A DNA stretch of 59,754 nucleotides, from the NCBI RefSeq assembly GCF_021290985.1, contig NZ_JAJOYU010000026.1:1-59754 (forward strand), read 5' to 3'. The notes under the pieces are model-generated. The model was not told the DNA's origin and searched no databases. It saw nothing but the letters and a program-made list of their open reading frames with translations. Numbering within the stretch: position 1 is the stretch's first letter; the number at the start of each line of letters is the position of its first letter. Below are positions 9,530 through 18,344 of the stretch, one piece after another. Position numbers and translations under genes: made by a program. This stretch comes from Rheinheimera soli (GTDB lineage Bacteria; Pseudomonadota; Gammaproteobacteria; Enterobacterales; Alteromonadaceae).

Positions 9530-9609
9530 GGCAAAGCCTCCTTATTCTTAGTTGCGCCAGCATAGCGCAAAGGCATCGAGCAAGGCGAACCTCTATTGTA
9601 AATATTCAT

Positions 9610-10671
9610 TTATAAGCTGTTTTTGATAAATTCCACCAGCTTAGGGATATTGTCTCTGGCACTCCGGCCTGCACCTATCAGGGTTGCAGAACCCGGGCTT
9701 GCCCAATCGCCGTAACCAAAACACCAGACTCGCGGCTCCTTGACTGATTGACCATCCTGCACCAGTACTTTACCGTTTTGTTCCAGAATATCTAAAGCAG
9801 CAAGATGGCTAAGCTCAGGCTGAAAACCAGTACACCAGACCACTGCATCAACAGCTTGTTCTGTGCCGTCCTGCCATACCACGCCAGTTTCGGTAAAGTG
9901 ACTAAACATAGGTTTAGTGCGTAATACACCACGCTCTCTGGCGGCTTTCACCGGAGGCACCATGACAATATCGCCTATACCGCCCACAGGCTGATCTGTG
10001 GCCTGGCCTGTGATCCTCGCCGTTGCGCGTTCAAACAATACTCTGCCATCTACTTCATCAGGCAAAAATTTAGGTTCTTCTCTGGTCACCCACAGTGCTG
10101 TTGCCGCTTCATCCAGCTCAGCAAAAATCTGTGCGCCAGAGTTTCCGCCCCCCACTACCAGCACTGTTTTACCGCTATAGTGTTCTGGCCCCTTATAAAA
10201 CGCAGAATGGCATTGCTCTCCCGAAAAGATCTGTGCGCCAGCCATCGCGGGAATAACAGGATGACTCCAGTTGCCAGTGGCGCTGATCAGCGTTTTAGCT
10301 AACCAGCTGTACTTGCCATCACTGATTTTTAGACAATTATGTTGCACATCATGCACTACAGTTTTGACCTGATGAGGGCGATAAACCGGCAACTGATAGT
10401 GTTTTTCGTAACGCTCCAGATAAGCGACAACTTCATCCCTGTGTGGGTAGTTTTCTGTTTTGCTTGTAGAAAATAAAGTACCGGGTAAGGAGCTGAACAG
10501 GGCAGGCGAAAATAAACGCAAAGAAGGCCAGGTGTGATTCCAGGCACCACCGGCGTTGGCCTGATTATCCAGAATAATAAAGTCCAGACTGGCCCTTCGC
10601 AGATAATAGCCAGCCGACAAAGCCGCCTGCCCACCGCCGATAATTACTACATCAAATATCTTAGTCGCCAT
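9610..10671 (-). CDS. arsO: flavin-dependent monooxygenase of the arsenic locus (ArsO-like)
   Basis: About 353 residues of the FAD/NAD(P)H flavoprotein monooxygenase group. It has an N-terminal FAD site V-V-I-I-G-G-G-Q-A-A (about 8-17), an A-T-G-N-W segment (about 131-135) and a second dinucleotide site V-L-V-V-G-G-G-N-S-G (about 170-179). Family members in ars operons are called ArsO. Their exact reaction is not settled, and oxidation of trivalent arsenicals is the usual proposal. It lies last in arsR-arsH-arsO, 31 bases after arsH. An in-frame GTG occurs at 10683, but ATG 10671 has GGAG at six bases. Confidence 0.85.
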   Translation of the reverse strand: MATKIFDVVIIGGGQAALSAGYYLRRASLDFIILDNQANAGGAWNHTWPSLRLFSPALFSSLPGTLFSTSKTENYPHRDEVVAYLERYEKHYQLPVYRPHQVKTVVHDVQHNCLKISDGKYSWLAKTLISATGNWSHPVIPAMAGAQIFSGEQCHSAFYKGPEHYSGKTVLVVGGGNSGAQIFAELDEAATALWVTREEPKFLPDEVDGRVLFERATARITGQATDQPVGGIGDIVMVPPVKAARERGVLRTKPMFSHFTETGVVWQDGTEQAVDAVVWCTGFQPELSHLAALDILEQNGKVLVQDGQSVKEPRVWCFGYGDWASPGSATLIGAGRSARDNIPKLVEFIKNSL

Positions 10672-10702
10672 CCACTGCTCCACTTCCTTTAAAACCAGTT
10701 GG

Positions 10703-11413
10703 TTAAATCGCGGTTTGATTCACCCGCGCCATCAGTTCTTCTGCAGATTCTTTTCGCTCTGAATACCGGTTGGTTAAGTAGTCACTGCGATCTCGCGTCA
10801 ACAAGGTGAACTTCATCAGTTCCTCCATCACATCGACAATACGATCGTAATAAGGTGACGGCTTCATTCTGTTGTTGTCATCAAACTCCATAAAAGCTTT
10901 TGCCACTGAAGATTGATTGGGGATGGTCAGCATCCGCATCCAGCGCCCGAGAATACGCATTTGGTTCACGGTATTAAAAGACTGAGAGCCACCACAGACT
11001 TGCATCAGCGCCAGCGTTTTGCCTTGAGTTGGCCGAACTGCACCTATGGATAACGGGATCCAGTCAATCTGAGCTTTCATCACACTGGTCATAGCGCCAT
11101 GACGTTCTGGCGAACTCCAGACCATACCTTCACACCACTGAGTTAATTCACGCAGCTCCACTACTTTCGGATGGGTTGCATCTTCAGCATCAGGTAAAGG
11201 CAAACCTCTGGGATCAAAAATTTTTGTTTCAGCGCCCATCTCCTGCAGTATTAATGCAGCTTCTTCCGCAGCTAAGCGGCTAAAAGAGCGTTCGCGCAGC
11301 GAGCCATACAGCAACAGAATGCGGGGTTTATGCTCAGCAGGCTTATCAGCAAACAGCTGTTGATTGGATGGCAAGGCAAACACACCCTGCTTAATATTGG
11401 GTAGATTACTCAT
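10703..11413 (-). CDS. arsH: ArsH, NADPH-dependent FMN oxidoreductase
   Basis: About 236 residues of the flavodoxin-like NADPH:FMN reductase family. The FMN-phosphate loop [10 protein letters not shown] lies at about 37-46, and the ArsH-specific [12 protein letters not shown] segment is near residue 98. ArsH from other bacteria oxidises trivalent methylated and aromatic arsenicals to less toxic pentavalent forms and also reduces quinones or azo dyes. Located 23 bases after arsR on the same strand. The open frame can begin at GTG 11416, but the adjacent ATG at 11413 is a better start. Confidence 0.95.
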   Translation of the reverse strand: MSNLPNIKQGVFALPSNQQLFADKPAEHKPRILLLYGSLRERSFSRLAAEEAALILQEMGAETKIFDPRGLPLPDAEDATHPKVVELRELTQWCEGMVWSSPERHGAMTSVMKAQIDWIPLSIGAVRPTQGKTLALMQVCGGSQSFNTVNQMRILGRWMRMLTIPNQSSVAKAFMEFDDNNRMKPSPYYDRIVDVMEELMKFTLLTRDRSDYLTNRYSERKESAEELMARVNQTAI

Positions 11414-11436
11414 CACTCTCTCTTTTTATTCAGGTT

Positions 11437-11835
11437 TTAGCTACAACTGCCAAACTGTTCTGCAGATTTTTGTAATGGGCAACAAAGCCCGTCTGTCAGA
11501 TTTTCGCTTTGATACTGCTGCCCAATAGCAGACAAAAACTGGATCAGCGACTGCAGGCTTTGAATACTCAAGGAATAACAAATGCGTGGATGCTCAATTT
11601 CTCCCACCACAATGCCCGCCGTTTTAAGAATACGCAGGTGCTCAGACACAGTAGATTGAGCCAAAGCTAATTCGTGAGTAATTTCACCACCGATACAACT
11701 GCTGCGGCTTAATAACAAGCGCACTATTTGTATACGGGCTGGATGGGCCAAAGCTTTTGCTATAGCAGCTAACTCTTCATTTGATGCCTGCTCTGCCGTT
11801 GATTTTTGTATTGTGTTCAAGCTAAAAACCACCAT
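11437..11835 (-). CDS. arsR: ArsR-family repressor, left arm of ars locus
   Basis: 132 residues with the ArsR/SmtB winged helix (recognition helix Q-S-T-V-S-E-H-L-R-I-L-K at about 60-71). It lacks the E. coli-type CVC motif in helix alpha-3. Its cysteines are C47, C86, the C118-C119 pair and C131. The C-terminal C-C plus distant C recalls As(III) sites built at the C-terminus in other ArsR branches. It would repress arsR-arsH-arsO, and perhaps the divergent arsC arm, until trivalent arsenic binds. A perfect palindrome begins three bases upstream of its ATG. Confidence 0.9.
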   Translation of the reverse strand: MVVFSLNTIQKSTAEQASNEELAAIAKALAHPARIQIVRLLLSRSSCIGGEITHELALAQSTVSEHLRILKTAGIVVGEIEHPRICYSLSIQSLQSLIQFLSAIGQQYQSENLTDGLCCPLQKSAEQFGSCS

Positions 11836-11864
11836 TATCGTTAATCGACGATTAACGAACGATA
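11836..11864. promoter_or_regulatory. palindromic ArsR operator in the divergent ars promoter
   Basis: CGTTAATCG, one A, CGATTAACG form a perfect 9-1-9 palindrome at 11839-11857, framed by TATCG (11836-11840) and CGATA (11860-11864). It lies immediately before the arsR start codon on the minus strand. A bound repressor would therefore block both initiation of that arm and possibly the divergent promoter about 80 bases away. Confidence 0.75.
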
Positions 11865-11933
11865 AGCTTCATTTTGCCCGCTGTCAAATAGTAACTGTCG
11901 AGAAAAACCAGGCGGCATCCACAAAACAATCAT

Positions 11934-11961
11934 TTGACATACGAAAAAACATATATATGAT
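11934..11961 (+). promoter_or_regulatory. sigma-70 promoter of the right ars arm
   Basis: A perfect -35 TTGACA (11934-11939) is separated by 16 bases from a -10 TATGAT (11956-11961). The first ATG of the arsC gene follows about 25 bases later. The overlapping CATATATATG palindrome (11950-11959) could be an operator for the second ArsR. Confidence 0.75.
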
Positions 11962-11988
11962 CCAACGCATATCCTACAGGAGCATATG

Positions 11989-12426
11989 ATGTCTAAACCA
12001 CATTTGATCTTCATCTGTACTGAGAATTCAGCACGCTCATTGATGGCTGAAGCCATTGCAAAACATAGCTTTGGCGATCGTTTTGAAGTGGCAAGCGCGG
12101 GAACATCGCCGCAACAACCCGATCTCCGGGCACTGGAAGCAATTAAACGTCATGGCTTGTCTGTAGCAGGACTTCGCTCAAAATCACTGGATGAGTTTGC
12201 AGGGCTGTCTATTGATTACGCCATTATCCTTTGCAGCAAAGCAAAACTCGAATGTGCTGATGGACTTAATGCTAAAAAAACCATGGCGTGGGATTTCCCC
12301 GATCCTAAACTTGGTGCTTCAGATAAAACCTATGACACCACAATGCATGAGCTGAGTGAACGTATCAAAATGTTTGTGCTGCTTTATGACAAAGACATTT
12401 TGAATAAAGAGCAGAGAGTAAGTTAA
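11989..12426 (+). CDS. arsC: arsenate reductase, LMW-phosphatase family (first copy)
   Basis: 145 residues of the low-molecular-weight phosphatase fold. The P-loop is C10-x5-R16 (C-T-E-N-S-A-R-S). Two further cysteines fall at C82 and C89 (L-C-S-K-A-K-L-E-C), the same numbers as the redox triad of the thioredoxin-coupled ArsC of plasmid pI258. The DPK acid loop is D-F-P-D-P-K-L-G. It would reduce As(V) to As(III). Two ATGs occur in tandem (11986 and 11989). GGAG is only three bases from the first and six from the second, so I chose the second. Its stop overlaps the next ATG (TAATG). Confidence 0.88.
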   Translation: MSKPHLIFICTENSARSLMAEAIAKHSFGDRFEVASAGTSPQQPDLRALEAIKRHGLSVAGLRSKSLDEFAGLSIDYAIILCSKAKLECADGLNAKKTMAWDFPDPKLGASDKTYDTTMHELSERIKMFVLLYDKDILNKEQRVS

Positions 12427-12773
12427 TGCAGCCATTGGAGTTTTTTAAATTACTGGCAGATGAAACCCGCCTGCATTCCGTTCTTTTGATTGCACAGGAA
12501 GGGGAGCTTTGTGTCTGTGAACTGACCACAGCACTGAACGAAACCCAGCCGAAAATATCACGCCATCTGGCCATGCTACGAAAATCGCAGGTTTTGCTCG
12601 ACCGCAGACAAGGTCAATGGGTGTTTTACCGTATTAATCCAGCCCTTCCGGACTGGGCGAAACAAAACATTACTCACACCCTTGAACAAAATACAGCTCT
12701 GGTCCAGCCCTTAATGAGCAGTCTCTGTTCCATGGGCGACAGACCAGAACGAGCAGCAGCCTGCTGCCCTTAG
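12426..12773 (+). CDS. arsR: ArsR-family repressor, right arm (CVC type)
   Basis: 115 residues, the classical ArsR layout. The As(III)-binding E-L-C-V-C-E-L motif places C29 and C31 in the helix before the recognition helix (Q-P-K-I-S-R-H-L-A-M-L-R, about 41-52). Extra cysteines C101 and C113-C114 lie at the tail. Its sensor site is built differently from that of the other ArsR at 11437-11835, so the locus has two non-equivalent arsenic switches. It overlaps the first arsC stop by one base and is therefore co-expressed with it. Confidence 0.93.
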   Translation: MQPLEFFKLLADETRLHSVLLIAQEGELCVCELTTALNETQPKISRHLAMLRKSQVLLDRRQGQWVFYRINPALPDWAKQNITHTLEQNTALVQPLMSSLCSMGDRPERAAACCP

Positions 12774-12845
12774 CATCAGGCTAATTGGGTGTGAAAGGCG
12801 AATCACCACCAGTGACACACTGTTATTTAAACGCCAAAGGTAACT

Positions 12846-13322
12846 ATGAATATTCTGTTTTTATGTACCCACAATTCCTGTCGCAGCATTCTGGCCGAGG
12901 CTATTACCCGGCATCTGGTTGTGCAGCAAGGTGATAACAGCGCTGTTATGGTTGCCAGTGCAGGCAGTTCTCCACGAGGTTTTGTTCATCCTTTAACTTT
13001 GCAGTACCTGTCGCAATGGTCGGTTGATACAAAAAATCTGCAAAGTAAAAGCTGGGATCATTTAACAGATTTTAATCCGGATCTGGTGATTACTGTGTGT
13101 GATCAGGCGGCAGGTGAGTCCTGCCCCGTCTGGTTTGGTCGCGCAGTCAAAGGCCATTGGGGTTTACCAGACCCAACCAGGGCCGGTCTTTCCCCAGCGC
13201 AAATTGATAGCGAATTTAACTTATTGTTTGATGTACTGATCAAAAGGTGTGAAGCGCTTATTCAACTGAAACAGCCTGATCCGTCAGCCGTTGCAACTAT
13301 CGCACTTTCTTATCCTTTATAA
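12846..13322 (+). CDS. arsC: arsenate reductase, LMW-phosphatase family (second copy)
   Basis: 158 residues. The P-loop is C7-x5-R13 (C-T-H-N-S-C-R-S) with the typical extra C12. The second-shell cysteines are C85 and C93 in [11 protein letters not shown], and the acid loop is G-L-P-D-P-T. This is the common proteobacterial ArsC of arsR-arsC-acr3 operons and should reduce arsenate for Acr3 export. It clearly differs from the first ArsC in P-loop and cysteine spacing, so the two copies are not a recent duplication. Located 72 bases after arsR and 29 bases before acr3. Confidence 0.93.
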   Translation: MNILFLCTHNSCRSILAEAITRHLVVQQGDNSAVMVASAGSSPRGFVHPLTLQYLSQWSVDTKNLQSKSWDHLTDFNPDLVITVCDQAAGESCPVWFGRAVKGHWGLPDPTRAGLSPAQIDSEFNLLFDVLIKRCEALIQLKQPDPSAVATIALSYPL

Positions 13323-13351
13323 ATCACACGTTTCAAACCAGAGGCTTAATA

Positions 13352-14401
13352 ATGGGATTATTTGAACGCTATTTATCGGTCTGGGTTGGGCTTTGTATTC
13401 TGTTGGGTGTGGCTTTGGGTTCATTGATCCCAGAGCTGTTTAATGCAGTAGCCACATTGGAATATGCCAGTGTGAACCTCGTTATCGCTGTGTTTATTTG
13501 GGTGATGATATACCCCATGATGGTGCAAATTGATTTTTCTGCCATCAAACAAGTGGGCCGCGAACCCAAGGGTTTAATGCTGACGTTGGTGGTGAACTGG
13601 CTGATTAAACCTTTTACCATGGCTTTACTCGGCTGGTTGTTTTTCCGCCTGTTGTTTGCCGACTGGGTGGACGCGCAAACCGCCACTGAATATATAGCAG
13701 GTATGATTTTACTCGGCGTTGCGCCCTGCACTGCCATGGTGTTTGTTTGGAGCCAACTGACCAAAGGGGACGCCAATTACACCCTGGTACAAGTGTCAGT
13801 GAACGATCTGATCATGGTGTTTGCTTTTGCTCCTATTACTGCGCTGCTGCTGGGCGTTTCGGATATTAGCGTCCCCTGGCCCACTTTGGTGTTATCTGTA
13901 CTTTTGTATGTAGTGTTGCCTTTAGTGGCTGGTGTAGTGACCCGAAAAAAACTGCAACAAAGCCCCAACCCAAATGCTTTGCCAGAGTTTTTGGCTCGCA
14001 TCAAACCCTGGTCTGTATTGGGTTTACTGGCCACAGTAGTACTGCTGTTTGGTTTGCAGGCCCCGACCATATTAAGCCAACCTGTCGCCATAGTGCTGAT
14101 CGCTATTCCGCTGCTACTGCAAACTTACGGCATTTTTGCTTTGAGTTATTACAGTGCCTGCCGAATGAAATTACCTCACAACATAGCAGCCCCAGCCAGC
14201 ATGATAGGCGCATCTAACTTTTTTGAATTGGCGGTCGCTGTGGCTATTTCGTTATTTGGCCTGCATTCAGGCGCTGCTTTAGCCACAGTAGTCGGTGTGC
14301 TGGTGGAAGTGCCTGTGATGTTATCGCTGGTGTGGTATGCCAATAAAACCCGCCGTTATTTTCCAACAACTTCAAGCCCGTCAAAGGACACTCAAGCATG
14401 A
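13352..14401 (+). CDS. acr3: Acr3 arsenite efflux permease
   Basis: 349-residue inner-membrane protein with about ten hydrophobic helices, of the bile/arsenite/riboflavin (BART) superfamily. The hallmark [13 protein letters not shown] motif, with the essential cysteine at about position 129, lies in the fourth/fifth helix region. The [11 protein letters not shown] motif is near residue 290. It exports As(OH)3 or arsenite using the proton gradient. AGAGG precedes the ATG. The stop codon overlaps the start of the next gene by four bases (ATGA). Confidence 0.95.
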   Translation: MGLFERYLSVWVGLCILLGVALGSLIPELFNAVATLEYASVNLVIAVFIWVMIYPMMVQIDFSAIKQVGREPKGLMLTLVVNWLIKPFTMALLGWLFFRLLFADWVDAQTATEYIAGMILLGVAPCTAMVFVWSQLTKGDANYTLVQVSVNDLIMVFAFAPITALLLGVSDISVPWPTLVLSVLLYVVLPLVAGVVTRKKLQQSPNPNALPEFLARIKPWSVLGLLATVVLLFGLQAPTILSQPVAIVLIAIPLLLQTYGIFALSYYSACRMKLPHNIAAPASMIGASNFFELAVAVAISLFGLHSGAALATVVGVLVEVPVMLSLVWYANKTRRYFPTTSSPSKDTQA

Positions 14402-14898
14402 CACATCCATTTGATTTATTAGCGCTGGCCCAAGGCGGCGGTATCATCTTTACACCTTGCCCTGGTACCAAAGGCGTGGATTTAGCCAGCTCAGTGCAGC
14501 AATTAAAAGCAGCTGGTACCCAGGTGTTGTTAACCCTGATGCCAACAACCGAAATGCAGCTGAATAATGCAGAACAACTGCCAGAGCTTTGTGCAGAAGC
14601 TGGCATTCAATGGTTTCAATTGCCTATCGCCGATGATCATGCCCCAGAGCAGGACTTTCAGCAGAACTGGCCAGCCGTTGTCGCCGTAGTACTGCCGCTG
14701 TTACAAGAGGGTGGCATAGTGGCTATTCATTGCAAAGGTGGCTCGGGCCGTACAGGTTTAGTTGCAGCTCAGCTGTTGCTGGAACTGGGTTACAGCAAAG
14801 TGGAAACTCAAGCCTTAGTGCAGGCTTTGCGGCCTTACGCACTGACCTTAGCCCCACATCAGGCATATTTTCAAAGCCTTGCCGAACAATCGGCCTAA
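14398..14898 (+). CDS. dual-specificity/CDKN3-like cysteine phosphatase in ars operon
   Basis: 166 residues with the protein tyrosine phosphatase signature H-C-x5-R-T-G at 111-120 (C112, R118) and a possible general-acid aspartate at D79/D80 (I-A-D-D-H). It matches the CDKN3-like, DSP-type branch. This fold is also used by yeast-like arsenate reductases, though those are Cdc25/rhodanese-like and this protein is not. It overlaps acr3 by four bases and is followed after 26 bases by the arsenate-type GAPDH, so it is an integral part of the operon. Its substrate is not known to me. Options include an extra arsenate reductase, a phosphatase acting on the arseno/phosphoglycerate intermediate, or a regulator. 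Confidence 0.85.
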   Translation: MTHPFDLLALAQGGGIIFTPCPGTKGVDLASSVQQLKAAGTQVLLTLMPTTEMQLNNAEQLPELCAEAGIQWFQLPIADDHAPEQDFQQNWPAVVAVVLPLLQEGGIVAIHCKGGSGRTGLVAAQLLLELGYSKVETQALVQALRPYALTLAPHQAYFQSLAEQSA

Positions 14899-14924
14899 CC
14901 GAATTTTTAGCGGAGACACAGAGC

Positions 14925-15938
14925 ATGCAAAAAATTAAAGTAGGTATTAATGGTTTTGGCCGTATTGGTCGTTTAGCACTACGTGCCGCTTTTGACTGGC
15001 CAGAATTTGAATTTGTGCAAATCAACGACCCGGCTGGTGACGCTGCTACTTTTGCCCATTTACTGAATTTCGACTCAGTGCATGGCCGCTGGTTAAATCA
15101 GGCCGAAGCTGAAGGCAATACCGTTATTATCAAAGGCCAGCGTATTGCGGTCACGCACAATAAAGCCATCAATGACACTAATTGGTCAGGTTGCGATGTC
15201 GTCATCGAATGCTCGGGCAAAATGAAAAGTTCAGCCCAGCTGCAGGCCTATTTAGATCAAGGCGTAAAACGTGTGGTCGTCAGCGCTCCTGTGAAAGAAG
15301 CCGGCGTATTAAACGTGGTGATGGGTGTCAATCATCAGTTGTTTGATGCTGCAGTGCATAAAATAGTCACAGCGGCCAGTTGCACCACCAACTGTCTGGC
15401 GCCTGTAGTCAAAGTGATCCACGAAAAGCTGGGGATCAAACATGGCTCTATCACCACTATTCACGACTTAACCAATACCCAGTCTATTCTCGATACACCG
15501 CATAAAGACTTACGCCGCGCCCGCGCTTGTGGCAGCAGCTTAATTCCAACCACCACAGGTTCAGCTACTGCTATTACCGAAATATTCCCTGAGCTAAAAG
15601 GCCGCTTAAATGGTCATGCAGTGCGGGTGCCGCTGGCCAACGCGTCTTTAACCGACTGCGTATTTGAAGTAGAACGCGCCACCACGGCTGAAGAAGTAAA
15701 CGCCTTATTAAAAGCAGCTTCGGAGCAAGAGCTGAAAGATATTCTGGGTTACGAAGAGCGGCCTTTGGTCTCAGTGGATTATAAAACCGACCCACGGTCC
15801 AGCATTATCGATGCGTTATCGACTATGGTGATTAACGGCACTCAGGTAAAAATTTATGCCTGGTACGACAACGAATGGGGTTACGCTAACCGTACAGTGG
15901 AGTTAGCGAAATTAGTTGGTTTATCCGACAAAGCTTAA
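14925..15938 (+). CDS. gapdh: glyceraldehyde-3-phosphate dehydrogenase, ArsJ-associated
   Basis: 337 residues, full-length GAPDH. NAD-binding [10 protein letters not shown] lies at about 7-16, catalytic C153 in A-S-C-T-T-N-C, and the active-site histidine in T-I-H-D-L near 180. Members beside arsJ use arsenate in place of phosphate to form 1-arseno-3-phosphoglycerate, which ArsJ exports. The open frame extends back to 14730 inside the phosphatase gene. I take ATG 14925 because GGAG lies nine bases before it and the family begins exactly at K-V-G-I-N-G-F. It lies between the phosphatase and arsJ. Confidence 0.95.
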   Translation: MQKIKVGINGFGRIGRLALRAAFDWPEFEFVQINDPAGDAATFAHLLNFDSVHGRWLNQAEAEGNTVIIKGQRIAVTHNKAINDTNWSGCDVVIECSGKMKSSAQLQAYLDQGVKRVVVSAPVKEAGVLNVVMGVNHQLFDAAVHKIVTAASCTTNCLAPVVKVIHEKLGIKHGSITTIHDLTNTQSILDTPHKDLRRARACGSSLIPTTTGSATAITEIFPELKGRLNGHAVRVPLANASLTDCVFEVERATTAEEVNALLKAASEQELKDILGYEERPLVSVDYKTDPRSSIIDALSTMVINGTQVKIYAWYDNEWGYANRTVELAKLVGLSDKA

Positions 15939-15977
15939 ACAAGGGTACTTGGGTTCTTAGCAAACAGGAAAAGTAAA

Positions 15978-17201
15978 ATGCAGACAGCACTGAAGCAATA
16001 TATGGTAGTCACAGGCAACTACTGGGCTTTTACCCTGACAGACGGCGCTTTGCGTATGCTGGTGCTGCTGCATTTTTATAAACTGGGCTACAGCCCTTTA
16101 GAAATCGCCTCGTTATTTGTGTTTTACGAGTTGTTTGGTGTGCTGACTAACCTCTTTGGTGGCTGGCTGGGCGCTCGTATTGGTTTAAATAAAACCATGA
16201 ATATCGGACTGTTTTTACAAATAGCAGCGCTGTCGATGTTATTGGTTCCTGCAGAGTGGCTCATAGTGCCTTGGGTGATGGCCGCTCAAGCCTTATCTGG
16301 CGTTGCCAAAGACTTAAATAAAATGAGCGCCAAAAGCTCGATTAAATTATTGGTGCCGCAGGATTCACAAAGCAAACTGTATCAATGGGTAGCTGTGCTG
16401 ACAGGTTCAAAAAACGCACTCAAAGGGGTTGGCTTTTTTATTGGCGGTTTTTTATTAACTCAATTGGGTTTCCAAGCTGCTGTGGCAGTCATGGCTGGCG
16501 CTTTAGCTCTGGTTTGGTTGCTGAGTTTAGTGCTGCTGAAAAAGGATTTAGGCAAAAGCAGTTACAAACCTAAATTTAAAGACATGCTGTCGAAAAGTGG
16601 CCCTATTAATTTGTTATCCGGGGCGCGTTTATTTTTATTTGGCGCGCGCGATTTATGGTTTGTGATAGCACTACCACTGTTTTTAGCTCAGCAACTGGCC
16701 TGGAGCCAACAAGCCATAGGCACTTTTCTGGCACTGTGGATTATTGGTTATGGTCTGGTGCAAAGTTTAGCGCCCCAGATAACAGGAATAAAGAGGACTG
16801 GCAAGCGCTCTGGCAAAGTACCGGGGCGTTGGGCTGCTGTGGGCTGGGCTTTTGCACTTTGTCTGATCCCAGCAGTGCTGGCCAAACTCCTCCCCCTGCC
16901 CTTCCCAACTGAAACGCTGTTAGTCTCTGTATTGCTATTGTTTGGCGCTGTCTTTGCGGTGAATTCGTCCTTGCACAGCTATCTGATTGTCAGTTACGCC
17001 AAAGCCGATGGTGTGTCACTGGACGTCGGCTTTTATTACATGGCCAACGCCATGGGCCGCTTAATTGGTACTGTATTGTCAGGCTATTTGTATCAAACCC
17101 AGGGCTTAGAAGCCTGCCTGGTCTGGTCCAGCGGTTTTATTCTGGCCACAGTGGTTTTATCGTGTTTTTTGCCAAAGGCGAAAGAGGTACAGAAAGTTTA
17201 A
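15978..17201 (+). CDS. arsJ: ArsJ, organoarsenical (1-arseno-3-phosphoglycerate) exporter
   Basis: 407-residue major-facilitator protein with about 11-12 hydrophobic helices. The order gapdh-arsJ is diagnostic. The N-terminus (Y-M-V-V-T-G-N-Y-W-A-F-T-L-T-D-G-A-L-R) is the conserved beginning of ArsJ. It pumps out the unstable arseno-sugar made by GAPDH, which then hydrolyses outside to arsenate, giving arsenate resistance without reduction. AGGAAAAG precedes the ATG. It is the last gene of the right arm and no clear terminator is visible after it. Confidence 0.95.
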   Translation: MQTALKQYMVVTGNYWAFTLTDGALRMLVLLHFYKLGYSPLEIASLFVFYELFGVLTNLFGGWLGARIGLNKTMNIGLFLQIAALSMLLVPAEWLIVPWVMAAQALSGVAKDLNKMSAKSSIKLLVPQDSQSKLYQWVAVLTGSKNALKGVGFFIGGFLLTQLGFQAAVAVMAGALALVWLLSLVLLKKDLGKSSYKPKFKDMLSKSGPINLLSGARLFLFGARDLWFVIALPLFLAQQLAWSQQAIGTFLALWIIGYGLVQSLAPQITGIKRTGKRSGKVPGRWAAVGWAFALCLIPAVLAKLLPLPFPTETLLVSVLLLFGAVFAVNSSLHSYLIVSYAKADGVSLDVGFYYMANAMGRLIGTVLSGYLYQTQGLEACLVWSSGFILATVVLSCFLPKAKEVQKV

Positions 17202-17231
17202 CCAAGACGTAGTGTTTCAACTGTAGAGGGG

Positions 17232-17468
17232 CTAACCACGCCGATAGTTAATAAACGCAGCTTGTAACTTTGCATTGGCTTTTGGCTGTTTATCCAACGC
17301 CTCGATTAACAATATTGCATCCCTTTCTGAAAGAGATAGTGCTCTTTCAGAATCAATAACTAGGTTGTCATTGCAGATCTCTTGATTAAGAACAACAGAA
17401 TTAATTCCAAGATCACCAGTCATGATTACCTTCAATGAAATAGGAGCGTTTTTTTTCATATAAGCCAT
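17232..17468 (-). CDS. decayed DUF1778-like antitoxin fragment (tentative)
   Basis: 78 residues. The C-terminal half (L-S-L-S-E-R-D-A-I-L-L-I-E-A-L-D-K-Q-P-K-A-N-A-K-L) resembles the end of DUF1778/TacA antitoxins, the part that contacts the GNAT toxin. The first residues K-N-A-P-I-S-L-K-V resemble the family's DNA-binding beta strand. Between them about a dozen residues appear to be missing and the ribbon-helix-helix cannot be recognised. No Shine-Dalgarno is visible and no GNAT toxin gene adjoins. I read it as a remnant left at the edge of the ars island. It could also be an unrelated small protein. Confidence 0.45.
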   Translation of the reverse strand: MAYMKKNAPISLKVIMTGDLGINSVVLNQEICNDNLVIDSERALSLSERDAILLIEALDKQPKANAKLQAAFINYRRG

Positions 17469-17721
17469 ATTTTTATTTAAGAAGCGGAATACCCAATTAT
17501 GGGTTCTTTTAAGCTTAATTTGTTAATCACGACTCAAAAAATAAATAGTAAGAATCGCATTGTAAGAATATTAGCTTGTTGCGCAGAACCTTAAACCTTG
17601 TTCAGTAACGTAATGCCCGCTACATTGAGAATTGATATATTCAGAACAGAAAGCCTTTCTTAATCAAAATGGTTACTTTCTGGCAAATTAACAAGATAAA
17701 CCATAAATACTGGAGCTATCC

Positions 17722-18063
17722 ATGGCAAATCAGATCACTATATTGGGAAAAGTATTTAACAGCCAAGCAGACGCTGAAAAGTACTTTTATGATATCAGAG
17801 ACAAACTCTGGCGAGATCAGGAAACAATTATCCAAGGTGCCGAGTTTGACATGCTACATAATTTATATAAACAGTACTGCGAAAGCACAGACTGGCCAAT
17901 TCCAGGAGATGTCGTTTCCTTTAGAGTAAAAAACATTGCTAGAGGATCAGGATCCGCTGGAGGAACCAGTCAAGGATTTGCAGTCATGTTCAGTACCGGA
18001 AAAGAAAGTGAGTTTTCTGCGCGTACAGCAATTAAAGACATTGTGAAACACAACAAAATTTAA
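17722..18063 (+). CDS. DUF3223 family protein
   Basis: 113 residues. The start I-T-I-L-G-K-V-F-N-S-Q-A-D-A-E-K-Y-F, the central P-G-D-V-V-S-F-R-V and the late Q-G-F-A-V-M-F strand followed by S-E-F-S-A-R-T-A-I fit DUF3223, a small domain related to plant DCL-like proteins and of unknown bacterial function. GGAG lies eight bases before the ATG. It stands alone between the ars island and the DUF885 peptidase, divergent from the DUF1778-like remnant. Confidence 0.65.
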   Translation: MANQITILGKVFNSQADAEKYFYDIRDKLWRDQETIIQGAEFDMLHNLYKQYCESTDWPIPGDVVSFRVKNIARGSGSAGGTSQGFAVMFSTGKESEFSARTAIKDIVKHNKI

Positions 18064-18344
18064 ATCCTGACGGCGCGCTTTGGTCATATTTACCGGTACT
18101 GTATTTTGGTTAAAGATCTTTCCTCAGTTATCAGGTTTATGAATTTATGGAAATAGATTCCTGTCCTGGAACTTAAGGATACTGTAGCTTTCAGACCTGT
18201 GTCTGCGAAAAATAAAAAGGCACATAGTCCGATCAGAATGCGCTCAGACGTTTAAATCGCGGGTTAGAAGTTGCCAACAGATAAAGGGGTCATGCTAAGG
18301 TGAGGATATAGAACTCAGCTTATTGATCAGTCTGGAGAAACCCC

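Noticed and set aside
14730-14924. N-terminal extension of the GAPDH frame into the phosphatase gene
   Set aside because: GAPDH homologues start at the K-V-G-I-N-G-F segment, and the extension is an out-of-frame reading of the phosphatase.
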